This document shows, one piece after another, positions 58,428 to 64,000 of a stretch of 64,000 bases of DNA. Below the pieces are notes generated by a model. It did not search any database. It was not told the origin of the DNA and worked only from the letters and a program-made list of their open reading frames with translations. Position 1 is the first letter of the stretch. Every line of letters begins with the position of its first letter. Origin of the DNA: Arenibacterium halophilum (lineage in GTDB: Bacteria; Pseudomonadota; Alphaproteobacteria; Rhodobacterales; Rhodobacteraceae). Location of the stretch: the NCBI RefSeq assembly GCF_005938225.1, contig NZ_VCPC01000006.1, forward strand, positions 1 through 64,000, given 5' to 3'. A program made the position numbers and the translations under genes.

Positions 58428-58470
58428 CGTCAGAAGAAAAAGAAACGGGGGCAGGGCCATGGCCCCGCCC
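58428..58470 (-). terminator. Intercistronic hairpin after the ABC binding-protein gene
   Basis: On the minus strand a GC-rich hairpin (GGGCGGGG / CCCTGCCC, one mismatch, CCATGG loop) lies 9 bp after the binding-protein stop and is followed by CCGTTTCTTTTTCTTCT. The T-rich tail makes it a plausible partial terminator between the binding protein and the permeases. Confidence 0.6.
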
Positions 58471-58478
58471 GGCTGAGA

Positions 58479-59528
58479 TCACTCAAGCAGCCATTCGTCG
58501 AAACGTTCGCGAATACGCTCGATGTTGTCGGCCCAGAATTCCTCGTTCGCGACGAACTGAAGGTCCGCATTGGCGGGATAGGTTGGCATGGTTTTCGCTT
58601 GTTCTTCGGTCATCGCGTCGAACAGGCCGGGGGCAAAGTTGGGATACGGCAGATGTTTGACGTATTCGGCTTCGAGGTCGGGACGCATCGTGCGGACACG
58701 AACCCATTCATGCGCGGCTTCATAATTCGGTGCGCCCTTCGGGATGCCGACGTGGCTGGTATGCAGCGCGCCGCCGTTCCACATGATTTCAACGTCGATG
58801 CCGCTTTCCTGAAGCTTTCCGACCCGACCATTGTAGGTGGTCGAATAGAACACCTCTCCATCCGACAGAAGCTGGACCGATTGTGCACCGGACGTCCACC
58901 AGACAGGAATGTGCGGTTTCAGCTCGTCCAGCTTGTCGAACGCACGGTCCACGCCCTCTTCGGTGCCAAGCACGTCGTAGAGATCATCCAAGGCCACGCC
59001 ATCGGCCAGCAGGGCAAATTCCAGATTGTATTCGGGTTGCTGCTTCAGCGACCGCGGACCGGGAAACGCCTCGACGTCCCAGAAATCGCTCCAGCTTTCC
59101 ATCTTGCGGCCTTCAGGATTCTTGTCGAGCCGCTGGACGGGAACGGTGGAATAGGATGCGGCCACAACGCCGAACTCTTTCTTCGCCTTGTCGGGCAGCT
59201 CGTTGTTCGGATCGAGCAACTTGTAATCGATCGGCTCGAGAAGCCCCTCCCGAACCGCCTGCGGATAGGCCGAGGCCGAGACCTCCATCGCGTCGTAAAG
59301 CATCTGGCCGCTGGCGACCATCGTGCGAACCTCGAGCAGGATGTTGCTTTCGGCCGCGACAAACTTGGTCGACCAGCCTGTTGCCTCCTCGAACGCCGGC
59401 AGGAACACCCGTTCGGAAATTTCTTTGACGACACCGCCGGACCCGGCGATTGTCAGAACCTTGTCCTGCGCAAGTACGGGCTGCGCCAGCATCACCGATG
59501 CCGCGGCGCCCAAGAGTAGCTTATTCAT
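58479..59528 (-). CDS. ABC transporter substrate-binding protein (PotD/opine-type)
   Basis: This 349-residue protein has a signal peptide (residues 1-20, MLAQPVLAQ-DKVLTIAGSGG). It is an extracellular solute-binding protein of the PotD/spermidine-putrescine class (VFLPAFEEATGWSTKFVAAESNILLEVRTMVASGQMLYDAMEVSASAYPQAVREGLLEPID, PVWWTSGAQSVQLLSDGEVFYSTTYNGRV). It delivers a substrate, possibly an amine or amino-acid derivative, to the permeases. The ribosome-binding site is AAGGAGGAAACCAC. Confidence 0.9.
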   Translation of the reverse strand: MNKLLLGAAASVMLAQPVLAQDKVLTIAGSGGVVKEISERVFLPAFEEATGWSTKFVAAESNILLEVRTMVASGQMLYDAMEVSASAYPQAVREGLLEPIDYKLLDPNNELPDKAKKEFGVVAASYSTVPVQRLDKNPEGRKMESWSDFWDVEAFPGPRSLKQQPEYNLEFALLADGVALDDLYDVLGTEEGVDRAFDKLDELKPHIPVWWTSGAQSVQLLSDGEVFYSTTYNGRVGKLQESGIDVEIMWNGGALHTSHVGIPKGAPNYEAAHEWVRVRTMRPDLEAEYVKHLPYPNFAPGLFDAMTEEQAKTMPTYPANADLQFVANEEFWADNIERIRERFDEWLLE

Positions 59529-59549
59529 GTGGTTTCCTCCTTGTTGGGG

Positions 59550-60623
59550 TCAGGCCGTTTCGCGTTCCACAGGCACTGCATCGGAGGCTGAAAAGCCCAG
59601 GCGGACCGCCAGCCCCTTTGGCAAAAGTTCGCTTCCTGGGCCGCGATGGTCCTGAAAAATCAGGGTCTTACCGCCTTGAGCGACGGCTTCGTATTGGACG
59701 TGGTCCCCCTGAAAGACGACGTCGGATATTTTCGCATCGAAGGCGATTTGATCCGCCTGCGCCCCCGCCGGAACCGGGCGAATTTTTTCCGGCCGGACCG
59801 AAAGGGCCGCTTGGCTCAGATTCGCCTCGGCGATGCCCGACACAGCTGCCGCAAGGTCGGGAATATCCCATGTACCTCCCTGCCCCCGCCGAAGCTGAAA
59901 CAGGTTCGTGCGGCCGATGAACTCGGCCACATATTGCGACTCTGGCCGATCATAGATGTCCTGAGGGGAGCCAACCTGCGCAATGCGTCCATCCCGCATC
60001 ACCGCTACCCGGTCCGACAGGGTGAGTGCTTCGCCCTGATCGTGCGTGACGAAAATGATCGTGCAGCCGATCTCGGCATGGAACCGCTTGATCTCCAGCT
60101 GCATCTGTTCCCGAAGTTTCAGATCCAGCGCGCCCAGGGGTTCATCCATCAGCAAGACGGGCGGATCGAAGACCACGGCCCGGGCAAAGGCGACCCGCTG
60201 TCTTTGGCCACCCGACAGTTCGTTTGGCATCCGTCCGCCAAAGTCTGCCAGCTTGACCATGTCGAGCACGGAACCGACCTTTTGCTTGATGGTGTCAGCG
60301 GACGCGCCGCGCAGACGCAGCGGAAAGGCGACGTTTTCAAAGACAGTCAGATGCGGAAACAGCGAATAGCTTTGAAAAACCATGCCCACGTTGCGCTTTT
60401 CGGGGGGCAGATCGACGACCGACCGATCCCCGATCAGCACGTCGCCTTCGGTCGCAGAGGTGAAGCCGGCCAGAATATTCAGCGCCGTGGTCTTGCCTGA
60501 ACCGGAAGGGCCAAGGAACGTCATGAATTCGCCGGGCGCGACATCCAGGCTGAACCGATCAAGCGCAACGACCGGTCCATATCGCTTCGTTATGTGTCTG
60601 AAATTCAGACCGGCAACCGACAT
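59550..60623 (-). CDS. ABC transporter ATPase (PotA-like)
   Basis: This 357-residue ATPase has Walker A (FLGPSGSGKTTALNILAG), the signature LSGGQRQRVAFARAV, Walker B with VLLMDEPLGALDLKLR and the switch His in FVTHDQGEAL. A TOBE regulatory domain at about residues 270-350 (SVRPEKIRPVPAGAQ, VVFQGDHVQYEAV) is typical of the PotA class. It is the first gene of the leftward ABC operon. The ATG at 60623 follows TGGAGACC; a GTG at 60635 is also in frame. Confidence 0.92.
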   Translation of the reverse strand: MSVAGLNFRHITKRYGPVVALDRFSLDVAPGEFMTFLGPSGSGKTTALNILAGFTSATEGDVLIGDRSVVDLPPEKRNVGMVFQSYSLFPHLTVFENVAFPLRLRGASADTIKQKVGSVLDMVKLADFGGRMPNELSGGQRQRVAFARAVVFDPPVLLMDEPLGALDLKLREQMQLEIKRFHAEIGCTIIFVTHDQGEALTLSDRVAVMRDGRIAQVGSPQDIYDRPESQYVAEFIGRTNLFQLRRGQGGTWDIPDLAAAVSGIAEANLSQAALSVRPEKIRPVPAGAQADQIAFDAKISDVVFQGDHVQYEAVAQGGKTLIFQDHRGPGSELLPKGLAVRLGFSASDAVPVERETA

Positions 60624-60648
60624 TGGGGTCTCCACCTCTCGACTATTT

Positions 60649-60682
60649 ATGACGTTTGTGTCATTTATGACGTTACTGTCAT
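60649..60682. promoter_or_regulatory. Two tandem TetR-type operators
   Basis: ATGACGTTTGTGTCAT (60649-60664) and ATGACGTTACTGTCAT (60667-60682) are near-identical dyads (ATGAC-N6-GTCAT), 18 bp apart centre to centre. They lie in the 126-bp gap between the divergent ABC operon and the TetR gene. Cooperative binding of two TetR dimers over both promoters is the simplest reading. Confidence 0.65.
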
Positions 60683-60749
60683 TATTTGCTCTGTCAACGA
60701 GGATCTTGTCATTCTTGAAACTGCGGGTTTGCTGGCGGATAAGACTCTT

Positions 60750-61430
60750 ATGGACGCCACCGATGCCCCCGACCTGATCGAAATTCTGTCCGCCCGCGCG
60801 TCAGACGCGACGGACAAGCGCAAGCGTCACCGGACGCGTCTTGCGCTATTGGCTGCAACCGCTTTGGAGTTGCAGGAGAATGGGTACGAGGCCCTTACCA
60901 TCGACGGCATTGTCAAACGCGCAGGTTTGGCCCGCGGCACGTTCTATCTGTACTTTGAGAACCGGTCCGAAGCGGCCACGGCCGTCCGGCGCAGCTTTAC
61001 CGCGACGCTCAGGAAATTCCGTCCACGTGGGGCGCGCAGCCTTTCGGCGTGGGATGCGATTTACCGGATGAACCGGTTCTACGTGGCTTTCTACGCCCGA
61101 AACGCCCGCCTTCTGGCTGGCAACGGCGCGTTGTTCCACGACCGCCCCGACCTGCTGAACAATCGCGACGCGATCAATCACCGGTGGGCACAAATCCTGC
61201 TGCGCGATCTGAGCCGCCGGGGCGGGGCCTCCTGGTATTTCGATCAGTCCGAAGACAGGGCCCTGCTGGCCCTGCGCTTTCTGATACTTATGGCGGACGA
61301 AGCGCTTCGCCTGACCTTCATCCAGCCGCCGCCGCATATCAAGGCGCTGGCACGGACCGAAGAGGATGTGACCGAAGTCCTGTCCGTCCTCTGGTACCGT
61401 TGCCTTTATGCGGACGAGCCCGAGCGCTGA
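60750..61430 (+). CDS. TetR-family regulator
   Basis: This 226-residue protein has a TetR helix-turn-helix at about residues 22-70 (RTRLALLAATALELQENGYEALTIDGIVKRAGLARGTFYLYFENRSEAATAV) and a variable helical C-terminal domain. The ATG at 60750 is used; the longer frame back to 60594 would run through the operators and into the ABC ATPase gene. It is divergent from the ABC operon and convergent with the second M81 gene. It probably represses the transporter operon until the substrate or its CoA ester binds. Confidence 0.88.
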   Translation: MDATDAPDLIEILSARASDATDKRKRHRTRLALLAATALELQENGYEALTIDGIVKRAGLARGTFYLYFENRSEAATAVRRSFTATLRKFRPRGARSLSAWDAIYRMNRFYVAFYARNARLLAGNGALFHDRPDLLNNRDAINHRWAQILLRDLSRRGGASWYFDQSEDRALLALRFLILMADEALRLTFIQPPPHIKALARTEEDVTEVLSVLWYRCLYADEPER

Positions 61431-61442
61431 CATCTGACCGCT

Positions 61443-62906
61443 CTAACCCCGCGCCGGATTTTCCGTCAGCGGCCAGTAATTTCCATCGCGGTGGCGATAT
61501 GGATTTTCTGGCCCTTCGAACTGCACGGCCGTTGGCGAGCGCGCATAAAGTATCTCCCCCGCCACGGGGGCAAAACCCGCATGAAAATGCTGGGTGGATT
61601 TCACCACGACAATCGGCACGTCTTTCAGATCTACGCCAAGCTGCGTGAAGGCATCGGGGTGGAACGTCTGAACGCGCCGTTCGATCAGCACGATGCGAAT
61701 GCCGCCATCGGTTTCAACCACCGCGGCCCGACCGCAAGACATCTTCTGGCCCGCCACCGTGGTTTGCGGCAGATCATCGACGACAGCCCGCACCGTGACA
61801 TCAAGATCAAGCGGCGGACCAGAGCGCGCGCTGAATTTGCCCCCGATCCGCAGGTTCAGGTTTGCGCCCTTGCCTGCCCCGACGCAGGTGGACACGGCCA
61901 TGGGATCGAACAGCAGACCGACCACCGCGCCTTTTGCATCGGCGTCGATCAGCGCGCTAATCAGGTATGTGCTGTCGGCCCCTGCCCCGACGCCGGGATT
62001 GTCAGCGACATCGGCGATGATGACCGGACCGCGCGGGGCGGCCTGTGCGGCGGCGACAGCTTCGGCTTCGTTCATCATGGGGGTGCGGGTTTCGTTGCGC
62101 ATGTCCCAGACCTCGGTAGCTAACGTATCGGCCAACGCCTGCGCAGCTTCGGCGTTGCCATCGGTGTAGACCAACGTTCGCGACCCAAGCTCGGGCATGT
62201 CGCCAAGCGCGAACCCGTGACAAAAGCTGACAGCCAGGGCTTCGCCGGTGTCCTCCAGTGCCGACATCCGGGCGACGAAATCGCTCATCGGTTTTCGCGT
62301 CGTGTGCCAGACCGACAGCATATTGCAGTCGGACGTTGCGCCAACAGGGTAGATCTCGCCCCGTTGCGTCCGTAGCGCCAGCGCCCAAAGGTCTTCGGCC
62401 CGCTCGACAGTATCCGTGTGGGGGTATTCCTTGTAGGGAACAATCAGATCGGCGGCCTGCATCATCTTTCTTGTCAGGTGACAATGCAGATCCAATTCGC
62501 AGCCGATAACCGCATCGGGGCAGATGTCGCGGATGCCTGCCAGCAGCTCTCCTTCGCAATCGAATTCATCTGCGGCGATCATTGCGCCGTGCAGGTTCAG
62601 CAGAACCATGTCGAGAGGCGCGGCGCGGCGCACATCCGCAAGCAGGCGGTCGCGCCACTCTTCCCAGACGTGGGTCAGCGTGGTGCCGCCGGGCTGCGCC
62701 GCGGCCATCAGGCCCTCGACCACCTCGATTCCCTCGGCTTCGGCCTGCTTGCGCCACACGTGCAGCGGGGCGGTGAAATGCAGGGGTTCGGATTGCGTGG
62801 CGGTGCCATAAAAGACGCCCCCGGCTTCGAAGTCTGACATGGTAGTCGGGATCGGGCTGAAGCTATTGGTCTCGGTCGCAATGCCGCCAATAAACAATCG
62901 GGTCAT
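61443..62906 (-). CDS. M81 family metallopeptidase (MlrC-like), copy 2
   Basis: This 487-residue protein is a paralogue of the one at 52795-54288, with the same order of motifs: LFIGGIATETNSFSPIPTTMSDFE, VIGCELDLHCHLTRKMM, VPYKEYPHTDTVERA, GPVIIADVADNPGVGAGADS, VVVKSTQHFHAGFA and YRHRDGNYWPL. All predicted metal ligands are kept, so both copies are likely active. It overlaps the oxidase gene upstream by 4 bp (ATGA) and is part of a second leftward operon. Sequence drift between the copies is considerable, so different substrates are possible. Confidence 0.88.
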   Translation of the reverse strand: MTRLFIGGIATETNSFSPIPTTMSDFEAGGVFYGTATQSEPLHFTAPLHVWRKQAEAEGIEVVEGLMAAAQPGGTTLTHVWEEWRDRLLADVRRAAPLDMVLLNLHGAMIAADEFDCEGELLAGIRDICPDAVIGCELDLHCHLTRKMMQAADLIVPYKEYPHTDTVERAEDLWALALRTQRGEIYPVGATSDCNMLSVWHTTRKPMSDFVARMSALEDTGEALAVSFCHGFALGDMPELGSRTLVYTDGNAEAAQALADTLATEVWDMRNETRTPMMNEAEAVAAAQAAPRGPVIIADVADNPGVGAGADSTYLISALIDADAKGAVVGLLFDPMAVSTCVGAGKGANLNLRIGGKFSARSGPPLDLDVTVRAVVDDLPQTTVAGQKMSCGRAAVVETDGGIRIVLIERRVQTFHPDAFTQLGVDLKDVPIVVVKSTQHFHAGFAPVAGEILYARSPTAVQFEGPENPYRHRDGNYWPLTENPARG

Positions 62907-64000
62907 GACAGGCCTTTCCTGAGTTGTTCTGAAAACCGTGAAGGGGAGAGCGCCGCGCCGGTCAGACCGGCCGCCGTCAGATCGGGCGGTATCGTATCGT
63001 TTCGCAGGATGGCCGCCGCCACCCGCGACAACGCCGGGGAGGACTGGATGCCATAGCCCCCCTGCCCGGCGTACCAGAAGAAACCATCCGCTTCGGCATC
63101 GAAGCCCGCGACCGGGTCTTCATCGGGGAAAAAGCTGCGCAGCCCCGACCAGCTTGCCTTTGGGCGCCTGACCGTCAGCTTGAGCCAGTCTTGCATCCGG
63201 TCCACCGCGATCGCGATATCCATATCGTCGGGCCATACCTCGCCCGGGTCAGATGGTGTGGCATCTGAGGGCGACAGAAGAATGCCAGTCGCTTCGGGTT
63301 TGACATAAAAGCTGAATTGGGGGTCGGCCAACAGTGGCCATTGTGCCGTCTGGTGGCCGGGGATGTCGAAATGCGCAATCGTGCGCTTGCAGGGCGTCAG
63401 GCCGATCGGCGCAAGCCCGGCCAGCTGCGCGACTCTATCCGCAAAGGCCCCCGCCGCATTCACAACGACCGGAGCGGTTATGGCACCCTGTGGCGTTTCA
63501 ACGATCCAGTCCGGGCCGGAACGCCGTATCTTCTGGACCGGAGCGTTCAAGCGCAGGTCTGCCTGTGACCCCTTCAGATAGGATCGGTGAAGGGCATCGA
63601 CATCTATGTCCTGTGCTTCGGTGTCCAGCAGACCACAGGTGACACGTTCGGAGATAGGCAGCCCCATCGCCAGAAGATCATCTCGTCCCAGCATCGAAAG
63701 GGGCCGCCCGATCTCCAGCCCTTCCTTCAGCGCCGCAACAAGCGTGTCGCGACCGTCTTCTGCCGCCAGACGCAAAACCCCACGGGATGACGTCAGCGGC
63801 ACCGGGCTGAACCCGTTTGGCGGGGACAACAGGAACGACCGACTGGCAAGGCTGGCCGCGCGGATCATGGGCGCCCCGGCATAGGGCGTCATCAGTGCGG
63901 CGGATCGGCCCGTCGCATGGTGTGACGGGCTGTTCTCGGACTCGAGAATGACAACACGGTGCGTGCCCCGAAGCTGCCAGGCCAGGGACGCCCCGGCAAT
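62903..64000 (-). CDS. FAD-dependent D-amino-acid/glycine oxidase-like protein, N-terminus cut by window edge
   Basis: The reading frame stays open to base 64000 and gives 365 residues without the extreme N-terminus. The visible start AGASLAWQLRGTHRVVILESENSP then HHATGRSAALMTPYAG is the second part of the FAD-binding Rossmann fold of the DAO family. It is followed by VVNAAGAFADRVAQLAGL, IGLTPCKRTIAHFDIPG and the C-terminal GYGIQSSPALSRVAAAILRN. An ATG at 63892 lies inside the fold and is not the real start. The enzyme would oxidise an amine or a D-amino acid to an imine or keto acid with transfer of electrons to oxygen or a carrier. It is coupled to the M81 gene by a 4-bp overlap. Confidence 0.87.
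   Translation of the reverse strand: MAGASLAWQLRGTHRVVILESENSPSHHATGRSAALMTPYAGAPMIRAASLASRSFLLSPPNGFSPVPLTSSRGVLRLAAEDGRDTLVAALKEGLEIGRPLSMLGRDDLLAMGLPISERVTCGLLDTEAQDIDVDALHRSYLKGSQADLRLNAPVQKIRRSGPDWIVETPQGAITAPVVVNAAGAFADRVAQLAGLAPIGLTPCKRTIAHFDIPGHQTAQWPLLADPQFSFYVKPEATGILLSPSDATPSDPGEVWPDDMDIAIAVDRMQDWLKLTVRRPKASWSGLRSFFPDEDPVAGFDAEADGFFWYAGQGGYGIQSSPALSRVAAAILRNDTIPPDLTAAGLTGAALSPSRFSEQLRKGLS

Overview
The window looks like part of a large extrachromosomal replicon (plasmid or chromid) of an alphaproteobacterium of the Rhodobacteraceae (Roseobacter/Paracoccus type). The evidence is high GC content, dense operons, many TRAP and tripartite tricarboxylate (TTT) transporters, and a plasmid replication and partition module at about 19.5-23.7 kb. 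That module has a Rep_3-like initiator, iteron-like repeats, divergent parA-parB, and four copies of the palindrome GTTTCGTSACGAAAC that are probably parS. A Doc/AbrB-like toxin-antitoxin pair lies beside it. No phylogenetic search was possible, so the family assignment is an inference. No rRNA, tRNA, CRISPR array or intact insertion sequence was seen.

Region 1 (1-18.4 kb): a catabolic block. A leftward operon encodes a flavin-dependent (LLM) monooxygenase, a GMC oxidoreductase, an amidohydrolase and a flavin reductase with a MarR-like tail, followed by a GntR regulator cut by the window edge. A rightward operon encodes a complete branched-chain 2-oxoacid dehydrogenase complex with a divergent Lrp-type BkdR and a small ACT-domain-like protein. 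Two TRAP transporters and a ketopantoate-reductase-like enzyme follow. A shared 19-bp GntR-type palindrome stands in front of five transcription units, so most of this block appears to be one regulon.

Region 2 (18.4-23.7 kb): toxin-antitoxin pair, rep, origin, parAB and parS.

Region 3 (23.7-31.6 kb): a LysR-controlled nitrile module. It has a cobalt-type nitrile hydratase whose beta subunit is split into two genes, a cupin, homologues of AtzG, AtzE and AtzH (small subunit, amidase, NTF2-like protein), and a TTT transporter. The genes suggest uptake of a carboxylated nitrile, hydration to an amide and hydrolysis to an acid.

Region 4 (31.6-41.3 kb): a TerC-like membrane protein with a structured leader, then an IclR-headed operon with a TPP-dependent E1 alpha/beta pair lacking E2/E3, a third TRAP transporter, an acetolactate-synthase-like TPP enzyme and an unknown protein built from two copies of one domain.

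Region 5 (41.3-52.4 kb): a hydroxy-acid or sugar-acid module controlled by a FadR-type GntR. It has two 2-hydroxyacid dehydrogenases, an enolase-superfamily enzyme, a TTT transporter, a tartrate/D-malate dehydrogenase-like enzyme, a semialdehyde dehydrogenase and a beta-hydroxyacid dehydrogenase. Base composition drops noticeably at about 49.1-52.4 kb.

Region 6 (52.8-64 kb): two diverged M81 (MlrC-like) metallopeptidase genes bracket an acyl-CoA ligase, an enoyl-CoA hydratase, a polyamine/opine-type ABC transporter and a TetR regulator with two tandem operators. A D-amino-acid-oxidase-like gene runs off the right edge.

A recurring feature is a strong hairpin directly after the substrate-binding-protein gene of five of the six transporters.
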